In this document: positions 22,771 to 34,865 of the stretch, in pieces
How the letters are laid out: each line of letters starts with the position of its first letter
Numbering within the stretch: position 1 is the stretch's first letter
Assembly: GCA_019279435.1 (NCBI GenBank)
Contig: JAAALK010000287.1
Location: forward strand, 17,422,162-17,486,161
Reading direction: 5' to 3'
DNA length: 64,000 nt
Source: Zizania palustris
Taxonomy: Eukaryota; Streptophyta; Magnoliopsida; Poales; Poaceae
The notes under the pieces: model-generated
Databases searched by the model: none
The model's input: only the letters and a program-made list of their open reading frames with translations
What the model was told of the DNA's origin: nothing
Position numbers and translations under genes: made by a program

Positions 22771-25700
22771 TAGGGGTGGGCCTTCGGTTTATGCAGTTTT
22801 ATCGGTTCGGTTTTTTCGGTTTAAAAAAGTTTGGTTTTTGGAAAGTAGGAACCGAACTCTCTTCTAAAATTTTTATAACCGCACCGAATAAACCAAAAAA
22901 CTTTGGTTTGGTTGTTTGGTTTTTTCGGTTAACCGATTGCAGCTCTGAGCTCTGCAGCAACAGCACACCAGCACGTTGTAAAAATTCCAGAATAATCTGG
23001 TTCAAACCAATCAGTCTGTAGAACTTAGCAAAAATAATAGACTGAAACAAACTGATTGCACTGTGCAGAATAATATTGCAAAAATTCAGTGTTCAAATTT
23101 CAAATCAATTGCAGAAACAACACATACAACATAATATACATATATAGTGAAACTGAAACAGCGAAACAAGTCAAACAACTTAACAAATTTTCAGAATTTT
23201 CAGCAAAGCAGTCTTCAATCCAGCCAGTACACACTACACATACGACATAACATACATATCTAGCAAGCAAAGTAGCCAGTACACACTACACATCACAGAA
23301 TTTTTAGAATCAGTCTTCAATTCAGCCAGTTCAAACAAATAACAGTTTCACACAATCACACAACAAGAGTTTAGAACCAGTCTTCAATTCATCAATTGGT
23401 ATTGGCTCATTCATCCACTGAAGCACACATAAAAATGTGTAATCTCTAGAGTCCACTGTTCAGACTGCAGTCTTCAATTCTTCATTTCTTCACACTAGAT
23501 AGGAAATAAATATGTCAGCAAAACAATTCTTCAAAATTCAGAACAGAAAAGAATATCAGAACTATCCAAGCAGTACATGTTTTCACCTTTTGCTAGTAGG
23601 GGATGTAGAGGTAGTAGGCTTCAACACAGAATCAATTTTGGACTTTGAACTACATCCATTCTTTTCTACAATAAGTTTTGAAAACAGTCCAAGCAAGACA
23701 CAAAACAAGAACAATTAGATTTAATTTAGTCCAAGCAAGACACAAATAATCCAAACAAAACAATAGAAAATAATTGACCTTCCTCAATCCGGGACAACTT
23801 TTCAGGATCCTCTTCAATGCTAATAGGAGGGGAACTTCACAACCAATCTTGTGTATAAATTAATCGTTGTACCATAGACGGTGTGAGTGAGCTTCTGAAA
23901 TCATCAAGGACACGACCACCAACACTAAAAGCTGATTTAGAAGCAACAGTGAATATGGGAATTGCTAACACATCACGAGCTAGTCGAGATAATATTGGAA
24001 ACCTAGCGGAATTACACTTCCACCAGTTAAAAATATCAAATTGTTTGTTATCTTCTTCATTCTCTTCCGCAAGGTATTTCTCAGCTTCAGTCTTTGAAGT
24101 GCCAATTACACCATGTGTTGTCTTCATCTTTTGAGCAATTACGATTTTCAACAACATTCTATCATCATCTTCATCTTCTTTACAAACCATAGGTGATGGA
24201 TCTTTGTCACTAGGACTATAAATTTTTTTGTATTGCACAAATAAAGCATGAAAACATGTTGTCACTGCATCCCAAAGTTTATTGCCTTCCGTATCACCAA
24301 ACAATACTTCAATACGCAGCTTTACATAATTAGATAACTTATACCTTGGATCAATGTCAACACCAATAAAAATAAGTAAATTCATGTTTTCAGGATTCCC
24401 CCAGTACTTGCAAAACTTGGCCAGTATTCTCTGACCCATTTCCTTTTTAATCCTATCATCACTTCTACACCATTCTGGAATGCGTAACAAAAGTTCAGCA
24501 ATATCATGCAAGAATATGTTAGAGGTAACATGTTGTGTGGCAGAAATACGAAGAGTGACATCATAAAAATGTTTTAGAAACTCAGCCATCTTCTTTGCAT
24601 TCACCCAATCTTCTGGCTCAATAACTCCTGGACCATTGACACCATATAATTCAATTGCATAGTATGGGTCTTCCTCATCATACCTATCAAATACTTTTTT
24701 TATAATTTATTGCAGCTTTCAACATAAGATATGTTGAATTCCATCTAGTGCAGACATCTAGTTTTAGAAAAGCTCTGTTGTCCACCTTTGCTAGTTCTGC
24801 ACATTTCTTAAACTTGACCAATCTAGATGGGGAATTCCTAATATACTTGATAGCAGCACAGATAAGACTAATGGAAACATCAACTTCTTTAAGTCCATCA
24901 GTTACTATTAAGTTTATAATGTGTGTAGCACATCTCATATGAATATATTTTCCATCAACAATACTACAATTTGAGCTATTCAATGCCTTCCTCATGTAAT
25001 TAATGGCACCATCATTTGCACTAGCATTATCCACTCTTATTGTGAAAACTTTATCTATACCCCATTCCACCAAACATTGTTCTAAGGATTTTCCAATGTC
25101 ATCCCCCTTATGGCTCTTCACTAAGAAAAATCCTATGATCTTCTTGTGCAATTTCCAATCACAATCAACAAAATGAGCTGTCACACACATATAGTTTTGT
25201 TGTGTGTTTGATGTCCAAGTGTCAGTTGTGAGGCACTCTTTCACATTTTTTGAAAAATTTAGCAAGCTTCTCTTTTTGAATCTCACAACGAATAGTAGCA
25301 ATCCTAGTGGTTGTTCTTCTTGAGGGCACAACAAAACGAGGACAAGCTTTAGCCATAAACTTTCTAAAGCCTGGGCGTTCACAGAAGGCAAAAGGAAGCT
25401 CATCTTCTATAATCATTTCAGCAAAAACATTTCTAAGCCCATCGAGATCAAATTTCCAAGTGGAAATTGTGCCATGACTACCATTCCCCAAGTTTGGTTG
25501 TACTTGTAATGTACCTTGACAAGAATCTGAATTCTTATTTGGATTTTTTTGCAAATTTTCAGGTGACTAAGCAAGGAGGATGTACCAATACGTCTTGAAT
25601 CGCATAGTAGCTCACGGTTGCAGTGCTTGCATTTGGCCTTTTTGACTTCATCTCCAATTTTAATATTTGTGAAGCTTTCCCAAACATCTGATCTTGGTGT

Positions 25701-26860
25701 GATTGCCTTCCTTTTCTTAGATTCTTGTTCCACTTTGTTGCACTCCTTTTTATCTGCTTCCTTTATTTCTGGTTGCACAGGTTTTTGAACTTCCTCATTA
25801 CTTTTATTTCCTTCTCCTTCAGTGTCAGCCATCTATAAGAATGAAATTATTTAAGCAATTCTAACCATTGAACACATTGGAAATAATTATAACAAATGGA
25901 GTAAAATAATTTGAGAAAGCACATGAACATACATACATTGCAAGATTGTTCAGTTGTCGCCAGATCCAAATGTTTCAAGAAATGTTCTGCTCATAATAGT
26001 ATAACTTATAACAAATACAAAAGACAAGACAAAAAATGGGTACAATACTATAATAACAGTGGCAAATCGAACATATTTCAGTCATTTCTGATATATTATA
26101 TATGGGTACAATAGCAGTGACAACTGGCAACTGGCTAGCATGATCTACATCAGAGTATGATTGATGTATGAGAGAAACTAAAAAGTTATAAGGCATTAGG
26201 CATTAGCCATTAGCTAATACGGCAATACCTATGATTCTGCGAGGGAGCTGGCCGGCGACAACCCAGTCGCTTGGTGCGTGGTAGGTGTGGGGGAGACGAC
26301 GAGTTGGTGGGCGGCGAGTCGGCGACGAGTCGGTGGGCGGCGACGACTCGGCGAGCGGCACCACGGCGGCCGACGGGTGTCGAGGACTCGACGAGCGGCA
26401 GGCGACGCCTGGCACTGGCGAAGTGGGCGGTCGGCGATGAGCGCTTGGTGGTGGCCGGTGGGCTAGGGTTTCTCGGCTGACACTTGATTTGTGTCTGGCG
26501 ATCTGGTATTCTGGGTTCTGCCTCTGGTCTTCTGGTTCTAGACATGGGACTCTAGGTGTGTCTAGGACTCTGGGTGCGTGACTGCGTGAGGCCGTGAGGC
26601 GTAAGCCCGTGAGCCCATGAAGCCTGAAGGCTGAAGCAGTGAAGCATGTGAAGTTTGTGTCTGGCGGAGTGGCTCACAGGCTGTTGTGCTATTTGGTTCG
26701 GTGTTACGGTCTATTCGGTTCCCGATAAATCAAAATAGAATCGAACCCCGAACACCGAAGTTTTTAAAAATGAAAACCAAACTATTCTAGAAAAACTGAA
26801 AATCACTGTTTTTTGGTTCGGTTCAGTTTTTGGTTTTCGGTTAATTTTTGCCCAGGCTTA
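22771..26860 (-). mobile_element. hAT transposon with TIRs and 8-bp target duplication
   Basis: 4090 bp. The left terminus reads TAGGGGTGGGC and the reverse-complemented right terminus reads TAAGCCTGGGC (8 of 11 match). The flanking octamers are AATAAAAC (22763-22770) and AATAAAAT (26861-26868), 7 of 8 identical, the length expected for hAT. CGGTT-rich subterminal motifs cluster at both ends (22796-22930 and 26690-26845), as in hAT transposase-binding regions. The single gene inside reads on the minus strand. The right end is about 245 bp upstream of the E3 ligase start codon. Confidence 0.88.
23837..25832 (-). pseudogene. hAT transposase (BED finger, catalytic region, C-terminal dimerisation domain)
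   Basis: Cut-and-paste transposase of the Ac/Tam3-like superfamily. It starts at the ATG at 25832, with an acidic N-terminus. A BED zinc finger (WESFTNI, AKCKHC, SHLKICKK) is encoded about 25690-25550. The RNase H-like catalytic region follows (TTDTWTSNTQQNYM, VDNASANDG, MRCATHIINLIV, CTRWNSTYLML). The C-terminal hAT dimerisation domain (FNWWKCNSARFPILSRLARDVLAIP, SVGGRVLDDFRSSL in shorter blocks) ends at 23837. Reading needs three single-base shifts, each in a T-run on the plus strand (25544-25550, 25246-25251, 24695-24701). Without them every domain is present in order, so this is either a recent pseudogene or an open gene with homopolymer errors. Confidence 0.85.
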
Positions 26861-26868
26861 AATAAAAT

Positions 26869-27105
26869 AGTCTCAAAGTTTTAACACTGGATTTTTGTTT
26901 TTTTCCCAAGCCAATGGTTTGGAGGCCTATACTCTCGGTAGCCTTGGGTGGGCCCAACTAGGCCCGCAGTGGATGGAGCTCTTCTTTTTTTCCCCTTCCC
27001 TTCCGTTCACTCAGTCCACACCCACGTTTCGAGGTGGAACCCCTGCCGCCGGCTTCGTCCCCTCCATCGCGGCGCCTCCGATCCCCATCGTCTCCTCCGC
27101 GCCCC
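26869..27105 (+). promoter_or_regulatory. proximal promoter and 5-prime leader of the E3 ligase gene
   Basis: The stretch between the hAT target duplication and the ATG. It holds a CCAAT box (about 26911-26915), a TGGGCCCAACTAGGCCC block (about 26949-26965; TGGGCY elements are common in promoters of broadly expressed plant genes) and a pyrimidine-rich tract at 26979-27004 typical of plant leaders. No canonical TATA box is evident. All upstream regulatory DNA has been displaced by 4.1 kb of hAT. Confidence 0.5.
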
Positions 27106-27452
27106 ATGGCGGGACAGCCCCGCGACCGCGCGTCCCGGGTCGGCCGCAAGAGCCGCGCCATACGGTCGGGTCCCACCGCGGCGGCGGTGGCCGCTGCGGC
27201 TGCGGCTGCGATGGCGATGGCCCCTGTCGCCTCCGATCCCGATCCGTCCGGTGCCGTGGCGGTGGACGATACGGCGCCCTGGGGCCGTGCCACGGCGGAC
27301 GAGCTGGAGGATCGCCTGCTCAGGAGGTTGGAGGAGGCCTACGCGGCAGCGCTGGCCCGCCTCGCCGACCTTGGGTATTGCGAGGAGGCTGCGCTCCACG
27401 CCGTGCTCCGCGCTGGCCACTGCTACGGGAAGCTGGGGGACCCCGTCGCTAA
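26973..27452 (+). other. upstream ATG with long frame overlapping the main start
   Basis: An ATG at 26973 opens 159 codons in a different frame that runs past the E3 ligase ATG at 27106 to a stop at 27450-27452. If transcription starts upstream of 26973 it would be an overlapping uORF able to depress translation of the main frame. The peptide is Pro/Arg/Gly-rich, follows the GC-rich background and is not itself considered a protein gene. The transcription start is unknown. Confidence 0.35.
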
Positions 27453-30400
27453 CATCGTCGCGAACGCACGCGTCTTCCTATCCGACCCTGATCACGCCGG
27501 AGGGGCCGGCGGCTTTGCCGACCTCCGCCGTCTCGAGGAGTACTCCCTCGCGGGGCTCGTCTGCCTTCTCCAGAGCAGCCGCCCCTCCCTCTCTCGCTCT
27601 GAGGCCATGTGGTGCCTCCTCTCCTGCGATCTCCGCCTCGATCAGGCCATTTCAATGGGCGCGAACTTCACAGACGAACCCACTCCTGCAGTCTCCTCTG
27701 CTGAGAGTGGCAAACTTCCCCCTTCCGCCATGCCCCCCGCACAGCGAGGCTACTGTCATTACCATACCACCACAGCCCCAGCTGCACCGGACACTACCCC
27801 GTTTGATCCTGATAACTTCATGCGATTTGCAATGCGCCAGGACGGTGTTTCTGGTGTGATCTCCTGCATCAAGACCACATGGTCACGGTCTAATGGTGCT
27901 GCCCCAGATGTGCAAGTGCAGACCAACCAGCCCGTTGCAGTGAAACTCTCCACTGAGGAGATCATTGAATCTATTGTAACCGAGCTTGAGGCGCTGGACA
28001 TTGATAAGAATGATGCACCTGATGGAAAGTCTGACCCAAAGAATGAGATGGTGCGTGATCTCATCAAACAGACACGGGAGATGGAGGCCCTGCTCAAGGA
28101 GCGCAAAGAGTGGGCACAGCAGAAGGCAATACAAGCTGCCCGCAAGCTTGGTGCCGATCTCACTGAGCTGCGTGTGCTCCGTATGCAGCATGATGAGAAC
28201 CAGCGGCGCAAGAAGGATAAGCAGGAAATGGAAGATGACACAATGAAGCGGCTCACTCAACTGGAAAATGAGCTGAAGCGGAAGAGTGGTCAGCTTGACA
28301 GGAGTAATGCGACAGTGCAGAGACTGGAGATGGAGAATGCAGAGATACGTGCAGAGATGGAAGCTGCGAAACTGAGTGCATCAGAGTCTGAACGGCAATG
28401 CCAGAAGCTGTTAAAGAAAGAGAAGAAGGACAGCAAAAAGCTTGAGATGTGGGATCGACAGAAGGCAAAACTGCGAGGGGACATTGCTGAGTGCAAGGCA
28501 AAGATTACACAAGCAGACAGGGAGCTTGCTGAGGTCAATAAGGGAATAAAAAATATGGAGGTGAGAATAATCTTGCATGATTTATTACACATTTTCTTTA
28601 GCACCTCAAATCTTTATATCCTTCTTGTTTTACTGTAAGTACTCAAATGCCCTAAGCTTCCTACTAGGAGAAGATTGCCATGTTTTGATCATGTATGGTT
28701 TTAGCCTTGCAGTAGAGAGTTAACCGTTAGAGACGGTGGTTATCATGTCAATAGTACAATGTCAATTAAATTGATACATTTCTGAAAGAATTGTATATCT
28801 GTCTTGTATGTACTTCATGATAGAATTGGTAAAACCATAATGAGTCATGACTCATGAAAGTATTCACTGCCCATCCTCCCATGGTTAACACAGTAGAATA
28901 AGGCTTAAATCTTTATTTTTGGTCATGACCAAACTGATTAATAAAGAAATAATAGCAATTATCTACTGAACTGTTGATGGCCACTAGTAATTACTCTTAC
29001 TGCCTTACTGGGACTCTTACCTCGTTGATATGCATACCGAATTTCTGTGCCAGATCACAGTTTGTGTTAGTTGTGTGGTAAGTGGTAACAACTAACAAGG
29101 AACCAACATGGTCTTGGTGTTAGCTCGTCACTATGATAGTATGATTTAGATTTACTAATTTTTTCTGCTGCAGTGGAGCATGCAGCATCAAGAATCGCTT
29201 GTTAACTCTGACTGGGCTATTGCTCAGTAAGTGTTAGTTTGTACTTTGTTGTGAGCCTGTGAGGATGAGAGTTCTATATTTTTACCAACAACATGCCTTT
29301 TAGTCAAAATGATACAGAATGTTTGATAAGATTAGTCATCCTGAAAATAGTCTAGTGACAATGGAAGTCTTGATACATGGAGATCACATTGAATCTAATC
29401 TTCTGTGACATTATTTTCTCGATTTATATCCCTGTGGTGCACCATGTGTTTGGATATTGTGCTTTGACCTGATTTTATCATGTCCCAGGTAACCATGTGA
29501 ATCAGACTGCCATGCTCAATTTTGGTATTGAATGTGTTGATTTCAATTGGCAAATGAGTTTAAAGCTATTGATAGCTGAAAAATAATAGAATTGCATTGT
29601 AGCCTTTTGTCAGACCTATCTATGTGCAAGAGTAGTGCACTTTGTGTTGTGTTTTCTTCTCTTTATTTCTTGAGTTTTTCCCATGCCGTATTGAACTTTG
29701 AAACATTGTTTCTGTTAACAGTGGAACTTTTGTTAAGTCAGTACTAACCCTATGTCTTCAGCAAGTTTAGGACTGATCCTACCATTGGTGTCCACATGTT
29801 CTTGCTTGCCTTGCTGGTTTGCATTCCAGTAAAATAGGGTTTATCTTTCCTCTATTTCTATTTTGTTGTTTTCCTCACTTGTCAGTTGATGGTGATTTGA
29901 TATATTATAGTAATCATTTATCCCCTAATTTTTATTATTAATGTTCATTATCACTGTTCTAAAAGTCGGCGCTGACTAGCAGCCTGTTAGGTTGCTCCTG
30001 TGCTTCTATTTTAGTGTTGTATTGTCTAACTTCTATGTAATATCATTGTTAATTGCTTGGAGTTCACAAGTCAAGTTGGTCCTAGGCATCCCTAGGCACT
30101 TGGTGAAGGTCACTCCTGCCGACCTGCTAGCGCTTAGCGCCTTGGTGAACCATGTTCATTATAGGCTTTTGCAGATTATGTTATTAGTATTATTTCAGTC
30201 TATTGGGTTGGCATTCCTATGAAATGCCTATTGGGTATGGCAAACATGCTGATCATGTTTTCTGGATTTTAACTATAATGGTTTGATTTATTTTCTGGTT
30301 GTACTATCTTGGTGCACTTCAATGCCACCAAAAGATACAGCCATTTCCGTATTTTCCCTTGCTCTGTCTTTGGTTTAGATGAAGTGTCCTCTGACTCATG

Positions 30401-32431
30401 TAGTCATATTCCCCATAGTTCCCCCTTGTTTTCCACTATGTCTTTCACTCCCTAGTCCCTACCTCAAAAGTCATGAGCCATGAACCAAAAACAGGCAGTG
30501 ATGTAAAGTCAAAATAGCATGCATATCAACAACCAGAAATTGCCTGATTTGCCATTATTGCATTAAAGGATTGAATGTGCATGAAGATGCAAAATCTGCA
30601 TAAACAAGCCAAGTAATTAAACAAGAATGTACCAAATTGAATGAGAGATCTCCATATCGAGAGTAGTTTTTCCTCTTGCATGCTTATCATGCTTATACTC
30701 ACCACCATACACCTGCCAGCTGCCGCTACTGCTCATCACCATCTCCTTGCCCACTTTGGTGCTGCTGTCCACCACTCGATTGTCCTCATCCTAGGGTTCT
30801 GCTCCATCACCATTGCCATTGACTTAGGTGGCAGTGTCGGTGACATAGATGGATATGGCGGCAGTGGGGAAGGTCTGCCAACCTTCTTGATGCAGTGCTC
30901 AAGGAAGTTGATGCATGCATCCCGATCTCTGTGAGCAGAGAATTCCTCCAACATGTCACCAATACACGATGCAATGTTTGGTTGGTCCTATTCAGAAGAG
31001 CACCTTTTTTCACATCAACCTGTTTCTAGAAAATGTTGAAAATAAGGAAACATTAGTGGAAGTCATCAGAAATGGTAAAAATGTATCATTTGCAGCTAGT
31101 GCCTTTGTTATGCATATAAATCTCTTAATTTTAGGCTTTGTGCTTTGGTTGTTTCTACTTTTAGGCTATAGTTTTTTATGATAGCTTAGCACAACACAGA
31201 ACTACTGCCAGTTCGACCAGAAAATCCGGACCACTGGCTTGTCCAGTATGATAGGAGGAGCTAGAATAGACATTTTTTTATGGAGCATCAGCCACTATAG
31301 ATTGAACCCTCAACGAATGCTTCACCACCTGAAGTGCTTACCAGCTGAGCTGTGCTTACATTGAATTGCATGGGCAAATATAATGCGTTTATCCTTGATA
31401 TAGCAATAGCATGCTGTTAGCAATGGAAGTATTCCCACAAAAACAAATCCTTCGGAGGGTAGTACATGGGAAGTGGGTTGGGGCATCAAGTTTGGCTGTG
31501 ATGATCATCCCTCCAACTTCTTGGATGACTGGTCAGACCAGCTGGCTGGTGAGCACCACTTCTGGTCCAATGAATGGCCCAGTTTTTTAAACTATGATTT
31601 TTATTCATGCTTGGATGTAGACTTTGAAGCATTTTAATCATTCTGTGGTTTTATAGTCTTTACTTGCTGTAATTGAGATATTTACATTTGTACAATGAGA
31701 GTAAGAAGCTATACTTTGAATTAGAAGTGCTGATTGCTGAGTTAAAATTAACAGGTCTTCTGATTTGATATGGTTGTCTTGGTTTCACATTATGCAAGCT
31801 CAATGTTTTATTGATTCTGATGTCTGAAGAAACTAAGACCCGTTACTCATTTCAGCATTTTAGCTAAGCAGCCACGACTGCATTTTAACGAATACATCTG
31901 TGACATGTGTTTGATTTGCAGATGAAAATAAGAGAAGATGCAAAAACCAAAGAACAAAATCTGGCACTTGCAGAACAGGAGCGTGGGAAGCGGGAATCTG
32001 CCAAAGCGAATGCTGAACGCCGACTTGAAGAAATACGCCAGAAGACAGAAGTGGAGTCTCGATGCTACAAAGATGATATCCAGAGGCTTCAAGATGAATT
32101 AGCCCGTCTGCAGAAGTTTATGGGCGTTAATCAGCCAGCTGTTCTATCAGCCCTCCCCCCTGGTGTGACTGATGGAAACACAGCACGGGCGACAAAGAAG
32201 CCATCCGCTGTGTCCAACAAGTCACAAGCGCCTACCCAGAAGGCAAGCCGTCGCAGAGATTGTGTGATCTGCAAGAGGGAGGAGGCGTGCGTGATATTGC
32301 TCCCGTGCGCCCATCAGGTCCTGTGCGTCGCCTGCAACAAGCGGCAAGAGGAGAAGGGCGTGGTCCGCTGCCCCTGCTGCAGTGGCAGAGTCGAGGAGAG
32401 GATTAGGGTTTTTGGTGCCAGCTCCAACTGA
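27106..32431 (+). CDS. RING-type E3 ubiquitin ligase, RF298/MIP1-like, two exons
   Basis: Would transfer ubiquitin from an E2 to unknown substrates. Exon 1 is 27106-28560 and exon 2 is 31922-32431, split by a GT-AG intron (GTGAGA...TTTGCAG) between complete codons; 654 residues in all. The ATG at 27106 has a good context (CCCCATGGC). Residues 1-60 are Ala/Arg-rich. Residues 68-125 and 140-185 form the conserved helical N-terminal region of this family (LADLGYCEEAALHAVLRAG, UBA-like). A coiled coil covers about 275-555. The C-terminal RING-HC has Cys599, Cys602, Cys614, His616, Cys620, Cys623, Cys635 and Cys638 with standard spacing, so all zinc ligands are present. Arabidopsis MIP1 (MND1-interacting) and RF298/RF4 share this layout. 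GC content falls sharply 5-prime to 3-prime. It is the only intact host gene in the window. Confidence 0.9.
28561..31921 (+). other. long intron of the E3 ligase gene
   Basis: 3361 bp, AT-rich, with donor GAG|GTGAGA and acceptor TTTGCAG|ATG. A possible cryptic exon of 53 bp (29174-29226, between CTGCTGCAG and GTAAGT) would break the reading frame and is not included. A tRNA-derived repeat lies at about 31272-31358. A GC-richer patch at 30690-30960 has short frames on both strands without recognisable family. The rest looks like ordinary intron. Confidence 0.75.
31272..31358 (-). repeat. tRNA-derived repeat (SINE-like head) in the intron
   Basis: Read on the minus strand, 31356-31334 gives AGCACAGCTCAGCTGGTAAG, which contains a tRNA A-box (internal RNA polymerase III promoter). 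GGGTTCAAT at 31309-31301 matches the B-box core. An A-run follows at about 31278-31272. The D-arm and T-arm can be drawn, but the anticodon loop has five rather than seven bases, so a working tRNA is unlikely. A SINE or tRNA-derived pseudogene is the better reading. Confidence 0.45.
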
Positions 32432-33489
32432 GGCCACCTGGTGCCTTCCATGGTGGTGGCTTGTGCTGCTCCTCTGCTATGCCATGCTCTTTTCTTGGGG
32501 TGATGGGAAGCTATGGTTTTGCTTCTTTTACCTCCGTTACTACTGTGAAGAAAGCCTTATAGGTCTGCACCTGAGACGTTTTACCTGTTTCAGCCGTTCA
32601 CGGATGCTATGCTGAATGGCGGCTCTTTTGGGGTACATGGGTATAATCGAACCTTTTTCGGTATAGGAAAAACAAATAGCAACTTCTGGGATATGGGATA
32701 TATATGCCACAATGAAACATCTTCCCTGAACTCCATACATGCTGTCTCCCATGGTCTTTGAAGCTCGATTTTCGTCGCAAAGCCTTTCGGTTCTCCACCT
32801 CCACAACTCAATGCCTCGATCTAGTGATCTACACCACCGCCACCTAGTGAACCTCTCCGCAGCCGATTTTTTTAAAATAATATTTTTTTTGAAAAAAGTT
32901 TAAATCTTTATAGCATTTCAAAAATTGCAAAAATAAATAGCGGTTGACACTTGATTGGCTGAATTGGGTCATGTCAGTCCCGATTTGATCGAGATTTGCT
33001 ACATCAGTGTAGTTTGGTCGACCATTGGCTAAACTAGTGTGACGTGACGCACAATGACTATTTTTAGGTGGTGCAATGGCTCTTTCGGCCGAACCAGGCC
33101 ACATCAGGCTGGTTCGGCCCATCAACGACGAAACTAGGTTGACGTGACATAGTTCAACCCATTAATAGCCGAATGTTTCCCTATACGAGACCTAACGTCT
33201 CCTTCTCAGCACATTCGCTGCACTTCCAGCATATCCTGAGTCCTCGAGTTGCCCACTCCTTCCAAGTAAATCTCTACTCCATCTTTTTTCTTCTGTAATT
33301 ATTAAGTTTAAATTAATTTAGTTGTATATTAGTAGTATATTACAGATAGTTTAGAGTAATGTATGACTAGTTTAATCAAGTTGTACATATGATTTAGAGT
33401 ACTATACTGTTCTTTTACGAGTAGTTTAGAGAAAATGTAGATAAATATTGAATGTACTGAATTTATTATTTATGTAGATACATTGGAAG
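32432..33489. other. 3-prime UTR of the E3 ligase, then non-coding DNA
   Basis: The gene stop is at 32429-32431. The following few hundred bases are probable 3-prime UTR; no certain poly(A) signal is identified. From about 32840 to 33180 there is repeated phrasing around GGCCGAACCAGG, GTGACGTGAC and GTTGACGTGACA, typical of element edges. No coding frame is supported. Confidence 0.4.
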
Positions 33490-34090
33490 ATGGTGAAAAA
33501 TGATATATCGACTCACGGTTATGATCCTCGTCACCCTCCACCGGAAGGTGTCAAACCCCCATATGTTTCTGTGAAGACACATGTAAATTTATGAGAAGCA
33601 TGGATGACCTCACCTACGAGATGAAGTATTGTAAGTGTGCCAACTACTCTTAGACTCCGGAAAAGCCAAAGACAAGGTCAAAGCGTGGAGCACATGCAAA
33701 CAAACTGGTATCAATAAATTTTTATTCAGTTCATTTTTACATTCTTCTCGAATCAATCACTTATAATATGTCTATTAATATTTATGCATGTAGATAACTC
33801 CACAGTCGCCACCTCCTCTATGTGACTTTGTCGAATGGATGGACAAAGAGATGGATACGGAGGATTGAGCCTCTCTTATGAGGCACCATGCATTCAATAG
33901 AGAGATCAGTGAGATGAGATACTAGAGGGAATGTGAGCGTGAGGAAGAATTTAAGAGAAGGAAGGAGGTGGAGCAAAAGGCAAAAGAGGAGCACAAGGCT
34001 GATAGAGAGAGGAAACATGAGAGGGCTTGTCGTGCTAAAGAAATAGGACCTGAGGCCATAAGGAAGGAAAAGTACCCTCGCTGCACTTAG
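33490..34090 (+). pseudogene. GRF-type zinc-finger protein remnant with charged coiled coil
   Basis: An ATG at 33490 begins a broken frame. After a frameshift, pieces read ICFCEDTCKF, MKYCKCANYS and then PPPLCDFVEWMD, the Cys spacing and C-x-F-x-x-W phrase of GRF zinc fingers. A Glu/Lys/Arg-rich helix follows (ECEREEEFKRRKEVEQKAKEE) to the stop at 34088-34090. Frameshifts and stops show decay. GRF proteins of this kind are often found with PMD-type Mutator-like elements in plants, which fits the remnants at 35541-35762 and 47509-50594. Function unknown. Confidence 0.5.
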
Positions 34091-34865
34091 TAGCCACATA
34101 GTGTAGTTTTTATTTTTAAATTTGTATTGTACTGTGTTCTTTTTGTGTACTCCTTTATGTGTTGTTTGTGCTATACTGTTTTAATTAGTACTTAATTTTC
34201 ACTTTGACTTGCTACAAGTTTGATCATAAAATTCTGAGTAGATGTTTTTCCTCGAACGTTTCTAGAAAACAACATAACTCCGTGCAAATAGTTCAACACA
34301 ATTTGATAGAATATTGCAATGCACACAATACAACATTTGAAGATGTTTGATAACAAAACAACAGAACTACGCATAATAAACAGTTCATTACATTAGAAAT
34401 GTTGTGGAACTGTCATCCTATTGATTTCTCCATTCTCTCTTTCCTAGCATGTCTTCGTTGCTCTATGTACCTAAGCTGCTTTTGTCTATTGTATTCCCTC
34501 CATTGCCCATCCTCCTCACTTCATCTCACACTCCTCGCTAGATCATCAGTTTCAATCCTTCTTGTTTCGTACTCGGAGTGACTTTCCGTCTCTGTAATAG
34601 AACCATCCTCGTACGTAGGTGACATGACAACATCTATCCACCGACGGAATGGACATCTCCTAATATTTTGCTGCCACGATAAGTAGTGAGGTCATAGTTG
34701 CGTTACAAAGTTATATGAAATTAAACATGTACAATTGTTGTTATCACAAATTGCCACGATAAGTAGGTGACATGCACACAAATTCTCTCCTTCTCCTTGA
34801 GTCGTCTCCGAGCGATGTCTGTATAATACAATGACTCCCACATGCGCACATAGGTCATTGGTCCT
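34091..34865 (-). pseudogene. decayed second GRF-like segment
   Basis: On the minus strand near 34650 a piece reads RRCPFRRWID, the same motif as CPFIQWID in the gene just upstream, and is followed at 34600-34390 by a charged helix (RRHARKERME). It looks like a tandem duplicate of the 3-prime half of the neighbouring GRF gene. Stops are present throughout. Confidence 0.35.

Noticed and set aside
26958..27655. Open frames of 60-140 codons on the minus strand and in the third plus frame over E3 ligase exon 1
   Set aside because: They are shadows of a very GC-rich coding exon; none has a recognisable domain.
29174..29226. Possible middle exon of the E3 ligase, bounded by CTGCTGCAG and GTAAGT
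   Set aside because: It is 53 bp long, would shift exon 2 out of frame, and its peptide does not resemble the coiled coil; direct joining of exons 1 and 2 keeps frame and coil.
30690..31013. Short frames on both strands in a GC-richer patch of the intron
   Set aside because: Frames are under 100 codons, low in complexity and without a match to any family I know.
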